DNA from: Gammaproteobacteria bacterium
Lineage (GTDB): Bacteria; Pseudomonadota; Gammaproteobacteria; JAABTG01
Length of the DNA stretch: 64,000 bases
Assembly (NCBI GenBank): GCA_034522055.1
Contig: JAXHLS010000006.1
Location: forward strand, 641,643-705,642
Direction of reading: 5' to 3'
In this document: one piece after another, positions 17,948-26,030 of the stretch
Position numbering within the stretch: position 1 is the stretch's first letter
Layout: every line of letters starts with the position of its first letter
Position numbers and translations under genes: made by a program
Notes under the pieces: generated by a model
Database searches by the model: none
The model's input: the letters and a program-made list of their open reading frames with translations, nothing else
Told to the model about the DNA's origin: nothing

Positions 17948-18127
17948 TCATTCCTCGATGGTCAGGGCGCCCGACGGACACATGGCCACGACTTCGCGCA
18001 GGCGCCCTTCATCGGCGGCCTCCGGATAGATGGCCAGGGTATCGTTCTCGATCTTGAATACCTCGGGCAGGTTGCCCACGCACTTGCCGGCGTGAATACA
18101 GACATTGGAATCCCAATTGACTTTCAT
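17948..18127 (-). CDS. Small (4Fe-4S) mono-cluster ferredoxin-like protein (YjdI/Fer4_19 type)
   Basis: 59-residue protein, MKVNWDSNVCIHAGKCVG at the start and VVAMCPSGALTIEE at the end. The cysteine pattern C-x5-C plus a distal C-P fits the divergent mono-cluster ferredoxin domain found in YjdI. The ATG at 18127 follows GAGGAG with ten-base spacing. It lies between the SCO gene (16 bases upstream) and the exported hypothetical, likely in one transcript. A cytosolic electron-transfer or cluster-carrier role is the family expectation; the partner is unknown. Confidence 0.75.
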   Translation of the reverse strand: MKVNWDSNVCIHAGKCVGNLPEVFKIENDTLAIYPEAADEGRLREVVAMCPSGALTIEE

Positions 18128-18142
18128 GGTGTGGTTGCTCCT

Positions 18143-18700
18143 CTAGGGTGATGTCGACCCGGCACGGTTGAGTGCGTGGTCGAGGGTGTTGACCAGGACC
18201 TCGGAAGGCAGGCCGTCGGGAATCATGCGCATCAGCCGTCCATCGGTCCCGATGACGTAGATGCTGCTGCCATGGTCGACGGTGTAGTCCTCTGACGCGC
18301 CCGTGTCGTTGACGCTGAATTGCACCCGATACTGACGGGCCACCTGCAGGAGGGCCTCGGGTGAGCCCGTCAGGCCCTTGATGGCGGGGTGGAACCAGCG
18401 GACATACTCCCGCAGCCGCTCGGGGGTGTCACGGGCCGGGTCGACGGACACGAACACGGGTACCACCTGCTCCGCCCGCGGCCCCAGGGCCCTGAGGGCC
18501 TCGGCCATCCTGGCCAGCATCATGGGGCAGACGTCGGGACAGTGGGTGTAACCGAAGGCCATCACGACTACCTTGCCTCGGGCGTCCTCCAGCGCGAAGG
18601 TGGTACCGTCATGGGCTGTCAGGCGGAAGTCTCCGCCCAGGGCCCAACCTGTGGTGGCGGGCCCGATGACGAGCCAGAAAGCCAGAAGTATCGAGCGCAT
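18143..18700 (-). CDS. SCO1/SenC-family copper chaperone
   Basis: 185-residue periplasmic or membrane-anchored SCO protein involved in copper delivery or thiol-disulfide chemistry. MRSILLAFWLVIGPATTGWA is a signal or anchor sequence; the copper motif CPDVCP lies in GYTHCPDVCPMML, and the conserved distal His is in YTVDHGSSIYV. The internal Met at 18700 was chosen because it begins the signal sequence; the frame extends 16 codons upstream without similarity. It is transcribed divergently from mtoX. SCO genes accompany mtoX in known methanethiol degraders, where they are proposed to load the copper site of MtoX. Confidence 0.88.
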   Translation of the reverse strand: MRSILLAFWLVIGPATTGWALGGDFRLTAHDGTTFALEDARGKVVVMAFGYTHCPDVCPMMLARMAEALRALGPRAEQVVPVFVSVDPARDTPERLREYVRWFHPAIKGLTGSPEALLQVARQYRVQFSVNDTGASEDYTVDHGSSIYVIGTDGRLMRMIPDGLPSEVLVNTLDHALNRAGSTSP

Positions 18701-18917
18701 GGACAATCTTGTTAGCACTATTCGTTCCAGGCTGCCCTGATCCTCCATGACGGGCCCAACGGCGTGCAGTTCGGCGCCTGGATGCAGGGGGATGTTCCTT
18801 CAATACGTGCCGCACGTTGCACATCTTGAGAGGACTGTGTCACTGCCGCGGCACACTCGAATCACCAAGGCGACTGACGAGCGTAGTGAAATCGCGGGGT
18901 AGCCGTTGCGCCAATGA

Positions 18918-18934
18918 TTGGCACCCTAGTTGCA
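18918..18934 (+). promoter_or_regulatory. Sigma-54 promoter upstream of mtoX
   Basis: TTGGCAC, five bases, TTGCA: a perfect -24/-12 element with GG (18920-18921) and GC (18932-18933) 12 apart. Transcription is predicted from about 18945, leaving a leader of about 125 bases to mtoX. The remaining 18701-19069 interval would hold the activator-binding sites and the divergent SCO promoter; no gene is seen there. Confidence 0.8.
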
Positions 18935-19069
18935 CGCAATTTCCAGTGAATCTGCCGATCCCTGGCTGGTATGGCAGATACCTTTTTGCATTTGCACCCT
19001 TAAGAAATCGGCCGATGGTGGAATGCCAGCCGATTCAAAGATGTACCAAAAGCACAATTGGAGGAGTCT

Positions 19070-20479
19070 ATGAAAACACCTATCACCCCACGGCATGGCC
19101 TGCGTCGGTCTCTTACCGCGCTCGCCCTGGCGACCTCTTCGGCCCTGGCTATCGGGATGCTCCCGGTTACGGCCAGCGCCGACGAGACGTGCGTCTCACC
19201 TTATTCGCCGAAGATCACGGGCCAGGAGCAGTTTGTGCACGTCTGGACCCTGGGCGTGAAGGGCGTAGGCGATGAGCAGGACAAGCTCGTGACCATCGAT
19301 ACGGATCCCAAGTCGGACACCTTCGGCGAGGTCATCCATACCGTCTCGGTGGGCGGGCGCAACGAGGCCCATCACTCGGGCTACAGCGATGATCGGCGCT
19401 ACCTGTGGGCCGGCACCCTGGATACCAACAAGATCTTCATCTTCGACGTCCATACGGATCCGAGCAAACCGAAACTGCACAAGGTCATAGACGACTTCGT
19501 CAAGGCCAGCGGTGGCGTGGTGGGCCCCCACAGCTTCTTCGCCCTGCCCGGGCGCATGATGATCAGCGCCCTGTCCAACAACAAGGACCACGGCGGCCGC
19601 ACGGCGATGGTGGAATACACCAACGAAGGCGAGTTCGTGGAAACCTACTGGATGCCCACGGACGACAACCTGCGGGGTGCCGAGAAGACCGGCAAGTACG
19701 CCGATGGCTACGGCTACGACGTACGCTTCCTGCCGGCCAAGAACATCATGGTGACCAGTTCCTTCACCGGCTGGTCCAACTACATGATGGACTTCGGCAA
19801 GATGCTGAACGATCCCGAGGCCATGAAGCGCTTCGGCAACACCGCCATGGTATGGGACCTTCACAAGCGCAAGCCCCTGAAGGTCTTCGACATCCCCGGT
19901 GCCCCCCTGGAGATCCGCTGTGCCTGGGGCAGCAACTACTGCTTCACCACCACGGCCCTGACCTCCAAGATCTGGCTGATCTATGAGGACAAGGAAAAGG
20001 GCTGGACCACCAAGGAGATCGGGACCATCGGCGACCCCTCCAAGGTGCCGCTGCCCGTGGCCTTCTCCATCACGGCAGACGACAGCCAACTGTGGGTCAA
20101 TACCTTCATGGATGGCACGACCCGGCGGTTCGATGTCTCGGATCCATTCAATGCCAAGCTGATGAGCGAGCACAAGATCGGTTCCCAGGTGAACATGGTC
20201 TCCCAGAGTTGGGACGGTGAGCGCCTGTACTTCACGTCTTCCCTGCTGGGTAACTGGGACAAGAAGGGCGAAGCCGACGAGCAATACCTCAAGATGTACA
20301 ACTGGGACGGGGAAAACCTGACCAAGGTGTTCGAGGTGGACTTCTACAAGGAAAAGCTGGGGCGTGCCCATCTCATGACCTTCAACTCCAATGAGCTGTT
20401 CGAGACCAATATCGCCGAAAAGCAGGAGCTGAAAGATAAGCTGGGTGATGCCGTGGCTGCGGTGGATCCGGCCGACTGA
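19070..20479 (+). CDS. mtoX: Methanethiol oxidase (SBP56 family), exported
   Basis: Copper-dependent methanethiol oxidase: CH3SH + O2 + H2O to formaldehyde, H2S and H2O2. 469 residues. The N-terminus MKTPITPRHGLRRSLTALALA...TASA is a signal sequence, so the enzyme acts in the periplasm. The SBP56 beta-propeller core is complete. Histidines expected as copper ligands are visible in NEAHHSGYSDD (101-102), GPHSFFALPG (154) and GRAHLMTF (434). The ATG at 19070 follows GGAGGAG. Animal SELENBP1 is the same family, so an annotator may call it selenium-binding protein. The neighbours, SCO and MauG-type genes, match characterised mtoX clusters. A sigma-54 promoter lies upstream and a strong terminator follows. 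Formaldehyde and formate produced from it can be handled by genes elsewhere in the window. Confidence 0.9.
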   Translation: MKTPITPRHGLRRSLTALALATSSALAIGMLPVTASADETCVSPYSPKITGQEQFVHVWTLGVKGVGDEQDKLVTIDTDPKSDTFGEVIHTVSVGGRNEAHHSGYSDDRRYLWAGTLDTNKIFIFDVHTDPSKPKLHKVIDDFVKASGGVVGPHSFFALPGRMMISALSNNKDHGGRTAMVEYTNEGEFVETYWMPTDDNLRGAEKTGKYADGYGYDVRFLPAKNIMVTSSFTGWSNYMMDFGKMLNDPEAMKRFGNTAMVWDLHKRKPLKVFDIPGAPLEIRCAWGSNYCFTTTALTSKIWLIYEDKEKGWTTKEIGTIGDPSKVPLPVAFSITADDSQLWVNTFMDGTTRRFDVSDPFNAKLMSEHKIGSQVNMVSQSWDGERLYFTSSLLGNWDKKGEADEQYLKMYNWDGENLTKVFEVDFYKEKLGRAHLMTFNSNELFETNIAEKQELKDKLGDAVAAVDPAD

Positions 20480-20536
20480 GATCGTTGGCCGTGTCGTAAC
20501 AGACACCAACGGGACTGAAGTGTCCCTGGCAGGATG

Positions 20537-20572
20537 ACCGCCCGGCCACAGTGTGGTCGGGCGGTTTCTGTT
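20537..20572 (+). terminator. Rho-independent terminator after mtoX
   Basis: Hairpin arms 20537-20549 and 20553-20565 (ACCGCCCGGCCAC pairing with GTGGTCGGGCGGT, one wobble pair) followed by TTCTGTTT. It separates abundant mtoX transcript from the SCO-MauG gene 46 bases on, so the downstream genes would be expressed at lower level or from their own promoter. Confidence 0.8.
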
Positions 20573-20617
20573 TACAGCCCGTGACCGGGCGTGCCGGCCG
20601 AGGAGTCCGATACTTTA

Positions 20618-22492
20618 ATGTTTTTGAGCAAACCCAGTTATCCAACCGCGTTCGCCTTCCTCTTGAGTTGCGCCTTGGGTCCCATCTCATCCGCCCCGGC
20701 GGTCGAGACCAAGAGTGAGATAAAGGGCGCCATCGATCGTCCTCAGGTCCTGGCGCCGGGGTATACGGCCCTGCGTTTCGATCCACCGGATGCCGGCACC
20801 TACCGCCTGCCCCCCATCGCCAAGGCGCCCGATGGGACCGTCCTCAAGACCGACGGCACCGAGGGTCGTCTCCATGATTTGTTCGATGGCAAATACGTGG
20901 TGCTGAGCTTCATTTACAGCACCTGCGACGACGTCAATGGCTGTCCCCTGGCGACCTATGTCCTGTATCGCCTGTACCAGACCATGCAGAAGAATCCCGA
21001 GTTGGCAGAGAACATGCGCCTGCTCAGCCTCAGTTTCGATCCGCAGAATGACACCCCGGAGGTGATGCGCCTGTATGCCGAGAACTTCAGCGGCAAGGGG
21101 GCGGACTGGCTGTTCCTCACCGCCGAATCCAACGATGTCCTCGACCCCATCCTCGCGGACTACGGCCAGGGCGTGAACAGGGTCTATAACGAAAAAGGCG
21201 AAAATACCGGGCAGATCTCCCACGTGCTGCGGGTGTTCCTCATCGATCCCGAGCGCCGGATTCGCAACATCTACAGCGTTTCCTTCCTGCACCCCGATCT
21301 CGTGCTGGCGGACGTGCGCACCCTGATGCAGGAGGCCGCAGCCGGCGGCTGGCAGGCGGCGGCCGCGAAGGCGAAGCCGCCCCTGCGGACCCGGGAACTG
21401 GTGGCCCAGGCCAGCCACAGCCCCCTGGGGCTGCCGCCCATGGCGGTGCCCGAGGGGCAGGAGATCACCGCGGCCCGGGTGGACCTGGGGCGCAAACTGT
21501 TCTTCGACCGGCGCCTGTCGGGCAACGAGACCCTGTCTTGCGCCATGTGTCACATCCCGGACCAGGGTTTCACCAACAACGCCATGTCCAGGGCCGTGGG
21601 CATGGAGGGCCAATCCCTGCGGCGTAACGCCGCAAGCCTCTATAACCTGGCCTGGACGGATCCCCTGTTCGTGGATGGCCGTGAGCGCCATCTCCATACC
21701 CTCACCTGGAGTGAGTTGCTGGATCTCAAGCGCATGGGCAACCGTGCCGTGGGGGTCGTGCTGGACAAGCTGCGTGGCCTGCCAGACTACGAAGGCCTCT
21801 TCGAGGAGGCCTTCGATGGCCGGGGTGCAGACATGATGACCACGGGTACGGCCATGGCCAGCTATCTGCGTACCCTCGTATCCGGCAATTCTACCTTCGA
21901 TCGCTGGCGCTTCGGCGGCGAGGAAGGGGCCATGACCCCGGCCGCCGCCCGCGGCTTCGAATTGTTCACCGGCCGCGCCGGCTGTGCCTCGTGCCATGAG
22001 GTGAACGAGGACCATGCCCTGTTCACCGACAACGAACCGCACGACACGGGCATCGGCTGGCATCATTCCATGGGCAAGGCGCCCGACCAGCGGATCATGG
22101 ACCTGGGTGGCGGCATCCGCATCGAGCTCGACATGGCCGCGGTGGCGGATACCGCCGAACGCGCCTACAACGATCTGGGATTGTACGAGGCCACCCAGGA
22201 TCCGGCGGACCGCTGGAAATTCCGCACCCCCGGCCTGCGCAACGTGACCAAGACGGCGCCCTATATGCATGACGGTTCCCTGCCTACGTTGGAAACGGTG
22301 GTGGACTTCTACGACCAGGGTGGATTCGAGCATCCGGAGCAGGACGAGCGCATACGCCCCCTCGGCCTCTCCGATGGCGACAAGGCGGATCTGGTGGCCT
22401 TCCTGCGGTCTCTGACGGGTGACAATCTGGACCTTTTCGAGGCGGATGCCGAGGCGGCCCCCGTCGGCGTGCCGGCGGGGGACGGATCATGA
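20618..22492 (+). CDS. SCO domain fused to MauG/di-haem cytochrome c peroxidase
   Basis: Two-domain exported protein of 624 residues. After a signal peptide (MFLSKPSYPTAFAFLLSCALG) comes an SCO/thioredoxin-like domain (about 60-240) with a spaced copper motif C103-x5-C109-P and a distal His in QISHVLRVFLID. From about 265 the protein is a di-haem peroxidase of the CcpA/MauG superfamily with haem motifs CAMCH (308) and CASCH (456) and PYMHDGSLPTLE near the end. In characterised mtoX loci separate SCO and mauG genes flank mtoX, and MauG is suspected to mature the oxidase or remove peroxide; here the two functions are one polypeptide. The ATG at 20618 follows GAGGAG; an earlier GTG at 20591 is less likely. 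Its stop overlaps the next gene (ATGA). Confidence 0.88.
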   Translation: MFLSKPSYPTAFAFLLSCALGPISSAPAVETKSEIKGAIDRPQVLAPGYTALRFDPPDAGTYRLPPIAKAPDGTVLKTDGTEGRLHDLFDGKYVVLSFIYSTCDDVNGCPLATYVLYRLYQTMQKNPELAENMRLLSLSFDPQNDTPEVMRLYAENFSGKGADWLFLTAESNDVLDPILADYGQGVNRVYNEKGENTGQISHVLRVFLIDPERRIRNIYSVSFLHPDLVLADVRTLMQEAAAGGWQAAAAKAKPPLRTRELVAQASHSPLGLPPMAVPEGQEITAARVDLGRKLFFDRRLSGNETLSCAMCHIPDQGFTNNAMSRAVGMEGQSLRRNAASLYNLAWTDPLFVDGRERHLHTLTWSELLDLKRMGNRAVGVVLDKLRGLPDYEGLFEEAFDGRGADMMTTGTAMASYLRTLVSGNSTFDRWRFGGEEGAMTPAAARGFELFTGRAGCASCHEVNEDHALFTDNEPHDTGIGWHHSMGKAPDQRIMDLGGGIRIELDMAAVADTAERAYNDLGLYEATQDPADRWKFRTPGLRNVTKTAPYMHDGSLPTLETVVDFYDQGGFEHPEQDERIRPLGLSDGDKADLVAFLRSLTGDNLDLFEADAEAAPVGVPAGDGS

Positions 22493-23802
22493 AAATTCGG
22501 AATTTCTCGTGCCGGGATGCACACCGGATGGCTCGCGCCTGCGGGGGGAGCCTGACGCTCATTTTCGGCCTTGCAGTGGGGGCGGCCGAACCGGTGACGG
22601 ATGGTCCCGGGGACTACAAGGGTAATTACGATAGCCCGGACTACGTCACCCGCTCCGTCTCCCTGGAGGCGCGGGTGGGCCGGAAGGCCGATCTGCTGGC
22701 CATCGCCCGCCATCCCCCCCTCGGCCTGCCTCCGCAGCCGGTACCGGAGGACAACCCCTTGACGCGGGAGAAGGTGGAGCTGGGACGCAAGCTGTTCTTC
22801 GACCGCCGCCTGTCCCTCAACGGCACCCAGTCCTGCGCCATGTGCCATATACCCGAGCAGGGCTTCACCAACAACGAACTGGCCACGGCCGTGGGGCTTG
22901 AGGGCAGGGACGTGGGACGCAACGCGCCCACCCTCTACAACGTGGGCTACAAGACCCGCATGTTCCACGACGCCCGGGAATCCAGCCTGGAGCAGCAGGC
23001 GTGGCAGCCCATAGTCAATCCCCTGGAAATGGCCAGCCCGTCCATCGGCTGGACGTTGGAACGGATCCGCAATCTGAAGGATTATGACGGCCTGTTCGAA
23101 GCCGCCTTCGATGGCAGCGGCCCCGATATGAACACGGTTGCCGATGCCCTGGCCAGTTATCAGCGCACCCTGCTGGCGGCCGATTCCCCCTTCGACCGCT
23201 GGTATTACGGTGACGAAGAGAACGCCCTCGATGCTTCGGCGCAGCGGGGTTTCGAGTTGTTCACCGGCCGCGGAAACTGCAGCAGTTGCCATCTCATCGG
23301 TGAGGACCATGCCCTGTTCACCGACGACGTCGTTCACAACACCGGGACCGGCTATAGGCGGGCCATGGAAGCGGCACCCGGGCCGCGGCGGGTGGCCCTG
23401 GCTCCGGGTGTCTTCGTGGATGTGGCCCCGGAAATCGTAGCGGGGGTATCCGGCCCCGGCGCGGGCAACGACCTGGGGCGTTACGAGGTGACCGGGGACC
23501 CCGCAGACCGCTGGCACTACAAGACCCCCACCCTGCGCAACGTGGCCCTCACTGCGCCCTACATGCATGACGGGTCGTTGCTCACCCTGGCGGACGTGGT
23601 GGACTTTTACGATCGGGGAGGCGTACCCAATCCGCTGCTAGATCCACGCATTCGTCCCCTCGGTCTCAGTGAGAGGGAAAGAGCCGATCTCCTGGCCTTC
23701 CTCGAGGCCCTGACGGGCGACTATCGCCCCCTGGTACTCGACGCCTTCGTGGCCCCGGTAGGGGACGTGGGCAGCCGCTATGAAGACACCACCTCACCCT
23801 GA
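22489..23802 (+). CDS. MauG/di-haem cytochrome c peroxidase
   Basis: 437-residue periplasmic di-haem c protein, paralogous to the peroxidase half of the preceding gene. It has haem motifs CAMCH in SCAMCHIPEQG and CSSCH in NCSSCHLIGEDH, plus NVALTAPYMHDGSLLTL near the C-terminus. A plausible signal sequence (LTLIFGLAVGAAEP) follows an unusually polar start. Overlap with the upstream stop implies translational coupling. Likely jobs are reduction of the H2O2 that methanethiol oxidase produces, or post-translational modification in the MauG manner; the sequence alone does not decide. Close similarity to the upstream domain suggests tandem duplication followed by capture of SCO in one copy. Confidence 0.88.
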   Translation: MKIRNFSCRDAHRMARACGGSLTLIFGLAVGAAEPVTDGPGDYKGNYDSPDYVTRSVSLEARVGRKADLLAIARHPPLGLPPQPVPEDNPLTREKVELGRKLFFDRRLSLNGTQSCAMCHIPEQGFTNNELATAVGLEGRDVGRNAPTLYNVGYKTRMFHDARESSLEQQAWQPIVNPLEMASPSIGWTLERIRNLKDYDGLFEAAFDGSGPDMNTVADALASYQRTLLAADSPFDRWYYGDEENALDASAQRGFELFTGRGNCSSCHLIGEDHALFTDDVVHNTGTGYRRAMEAAPGPRRVALAPGVFVDVAPEIVAGVSGPGAGNDLGRYEVTGDPADRWHYKTPTLRNVALTAPYMHDGSLLTLADVVDFYDRGGVPNPLLDPRIRPLGLSERERADLLAFLEALTGDYRPLVLDAFVAPVGDVGSRYEDTTSP

Positions 23803-23815
23803 AACAGGAGTTCCC

Positions 23816-24349
23816 ATGATTCCATTGAAGACCGCATTACCCGGCGCGCTCCTGGCGTGCCTCCTCCTGGTAACGGCCCAGGCCACGGCGGCCGAGCGCA
23901 CCATGGACCCTGAATCCGGACGCCCAATGGCCGGCGACTTCGTCCTCGGGAGCGTGAGCGGAGATGACTATCGCCTCGAGGATCTACGGGGACAGTGGGT
24001 GCTGGTGAGCTTCTGGGCCACCTGGTGCTCGCCCTGCCTGAAGGAGATGCCCACCATGGAGCGGTTGTACCAGGATATGGCCGATGAGGGCCTGGAGATC
24101 CTGGCGGTACACGCCGGTCCCGGCGGTGCCAAGGTGGGAGAATTCCTGGAACAGGTCCCCGTCAGTTTTCCTATCCTGCTGGACGAGGACCTGTCCCTCG
24201 GTGGCTGGGAGGTCATGGCCCTGCCCACCGCCGTCCTCGTGGACCCCACCGGCCGCCAGGTGTATCGGGCCGTGGGTCCGCGGGATTGGGACACTCCGGC
24301 CATGAAGGCCTTCCTGCGCGACCTGATGGCCGCCCCTGACGCCGGCTGA
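23816..24349 (+). CDS. TlpA-like periplasmic thioredoxin
   Basis: 177-residue thiol-disulfide reductase of the TlpA/ResA type. Signal peptide MIPLKTALPGALLACLLLVTAQATA; active site WATWCSPC with the usual KEMP following; cis-Pro region ALPTAVLVDP. The ATG at 23816 has AACAGGAG at proper spacing; the frame upstream overlaps the peroxidase end. In this cluster it may keep SCO cysteines or haem-binding cysteines reduced, as TlpA does for SCO in other bacteria. It is the last gene of the mtoX-side group, followed by a hairpin. Confidence 0.85.
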   Translation: MIPLKTALPGALLACLLLVTAQATAAERTMDPESGRPMAGDFVLGSVSGDDYRLEDLRGQWVLVSFWATWCSPCLKEMPTMERLYQDMADEGLEILAVHAGPGGAKVGEFLEQVPVSFPILLDEDLSLGGWEVMALPTAVLVDPTGRQVYRAVGPRDWDTPAMKAFLRDLMAAPDAG

Positions 24350-24362
24350 TGCCGTCCATCCG

Positions 24363-24386
24363 GGGCCTCCTTCCCGAAGGAGGCCC
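24363..24386 (+). terminator. Hairpin after the TlpA gene
   Basis: GGGCCTCCTT (24363-24372) and AAGGAGGCCC (24377-24386) form a perfect ten-pair stem with a four-base loop, 13 bases after the stop codon. There is no strong U-run, so it may be Rho-assisted or protect the transcript end. Confidence 0.6.
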
Positions 24387-24418
24387 GACGCCCAGTCCCC
24401 AGGACACCCATAATCTTG

Positions 24419-24462
24419 CCATTCACCATTCACCATTCACCATTCACCATTCACCATTCACT
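24419..24462 (+). repeat. Heptamer tandem repeat (CATTCAC)n
   Basis: Six consecutive copies of a seven-base unit ATTCACC, the last one incomplete. It lies in the 360-base gap between the TlpA gene and the GcvH-like gene; the remainder of the gap (24463-24709) has no recognisable feature. Confidence 0.9.
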
Positions 24463-24709
24463 ATGTGCATGGAGCCGTGACGCCGATATCCACGCGGGTG
24501 ACTCGATTCATTTTTTCACCTGTGGAGCAAACCGAGTCTTTCGGGAATCAGTAGTTTTACAAACCCACTCCGTAGTCCTGCGAATATTCGCACAGCTCAC
24601 ATCGATCTATTGTCTGGCTCGGTGGCGTACGCCGAAGCCCTGCAGGAGGCCGCGGAAAACGCCCTCGGGCAGGCTCTACACAACCCACGTACCCAACAGG
24701 AGGGCAGGC

Positions 24710-25096
24710 ATGAGCCAGCCATCAGCATGTAGGTTTCATGAGAACCATCTGTGGTGTAGGCCACGGGGCGACGGGGCCTTCGTCGTCGGCATGAGCGATT
24801 ACTCTCAGGAGAACCTCGGCGACATCATGTGCTTCGAACTTCCGGGGCCCGGGACCTCCATCACCACCGGCGAATCCTTCGGTACGGTGGAATCGGTCAA
24901 GGTGGTCAATGATCTGATCGCGCCTTTGGGGGGCGAAGTGGTGGAGACCAATCCGGCCATTGAAGACGATCCGACACTGGCCAACACCGACCCCTACGGT
25001 GACGGCTGGCTCCTGGTGGTTCGCGCCGACAGCGACCAGCCCGATGGATTGATGGATGAAGACGCCTACAGAGACTACCTCCAGCGCGAGGCATGA
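24710..25096 (+). CDS. Lipoyl carrier protein, GcvH-like (possible LbpA type)
   Basis: 128-residue protein with the glycine-cleavage H fold. The lipoyl-lysine motif is ESVKVVNDLIAPLGGEVVE (Lys about 68), with the family ending DGWLLVV. The ATG at 24710 follows CAGGAGGG. No gcvT, gcvP or lpd gene is nearby, so it stands alone. Two readings fit: an ordinary H protein encoded away from the rest of the glycine system, or a lipoate-binding protein (LbpA) of the sHdr sulfur-oxidation pathway, which is GcvH-like and occurs in organisms that oxidise reduced sulfur, including volatile methylated sulfur users. The nearby methanethiol oxidase makes the second idea attractive, but no shdr genes are in the window. 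Confidence 0.78.
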   Translation: MSQPSACRFHENHLWCRPRGDGAFVVGMSDYSQENLGDIMCFELPGPGTSITTGESFGTVESVKVVNDLIAPLGGEVVETNPAIEDDPTLANTDPYGDGWLLVVRADSDQPDGLMDEDAYRDYLQREA

Positions 25097-25463
25097 TTAC
25101 TCTTTCTCTCTCGTCATTGCGGCGCAGGCCGTACAAAAGCGCAGCGTTGAACACCCGCAGGGCGGCCCGAAGGGCGAGCGCAGCGAGTAATCCAGGGCCG
25201 CAGGAGCCACCTGGACCAGGGGCACCGTCCCGGCCGCCACGCTTGCCGCCCTGGATACCGGGTCAGGCCCGGCATGACGGTGGAACACCGGTGGATGCAT
25301 GCTGTAATCCTCGTGTAACACTCTGGGATCTGGCTGAAGAAGGCTGATCAATAAATTCAATGATCTGAGATCCAGCGCATCGGCTGGCATGGCAATTGCC
25401 GTATATCTAGGGTGACCCTCCAGAGGTGAAGACAGGTCCGGCGAGTCGGCGGTTTTTTGTTTT

Positions 25464-25491
25464 CCCGCCCCGCGAGGGGCGGGCTTTTTTT
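25464..25491 (+). terminator. Rho-independent terminator
   Basis: CCCGCCCC-GCGA-GGGGCGGG stem-loop at 25464-25483 followed immediately by C and eight T. A textbook intrinsic terminator reading rightwards, about 370 bases past the GcvH-like gene with no gene I can see in between. Either it ends that long transcript or that of an unrecognised small RNA. Confidence 0.8.
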
Positions 25492-25533
25492 GGCTTGTCA
25501 GCAGAATTCGTGAGTGTAGATGAGGAGAATCTC

Positions 25534-25716
25534 CTCTCGCCAAGTCGCCAAGAACGCCAAGTTAGCCCGGGTTAGAAAACATCCTTGGTACCCCCTCAAT
25601 CAGGGTAGACGCCGTTCGTCCTGCCCCCCGGGGCCACGGGATATTGAACAGGGCACGAATACATCGAAAAACATAAGCTGAAGCTTTCCTGGCGTTCTTC
25701 GCGTTCTTGGCGAGAG
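25534..25716. repeat. MITE-like element with ~27 bp inverted ends
   Basis: The left end (25534-25561, CTCTCGCCAAGTCGCCAAG...) is close to the inverse of the right end (25690-25716, ...CGTTCTTGGCGAGAG), enclosing about 130 bases without a gene. Related left-end sequence with the same upstream flank (GTCAGCAGAATTCGTG) occurs at 53637-53720, and right-end sequence at 58668-58798. A further inverted copy of the ATGCCGGG palindromic motif lies at 25252-25282. Otherwise 25097-26030 has no recognisable gene. Confidence 0.6.
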
Positions 25717-26030
25717 CCTGTTGTTCGTTTTTTATCCATATACATCACTGCTTGGCGCTAGCCGCGAGCGAGCCATTCACTCACCGATTCTGCGGACGGG
25801 CCTTCTTTTCTAACATTCCACCCGTTCGTCAATGGCGAGCCATCCGGTGTCGCCGAACATGCCGGCATCGCGCCATCCTTCTGCGGCACGGTGGCCGCCC
25901 CTAGCCGGGCATCATAGCGGGTGTATCGTGAGGCGCCGTTAAGCCGGCGCGGGGGGAGGCAGGGGGCCGCCTGCGGGCGCCGGCAGGGGACAGCCCATGC
26001 CGGTGCCACACAGGCGGGGTTTACATCAGG

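Noticed and set aside
19070..20479. Selenium-binding protein of selenium metabolism
   Set aside because: Same family, but the signal peptide, copper-type histidines and SCO/MauG neighbours fit methanethiol oxidase.
20687..22333. Minus-strand frame opposite the SCO-MauG fusion
   Set aside because: No recognisable domain; the opposite strand has two haem motifs and a signal peptide.
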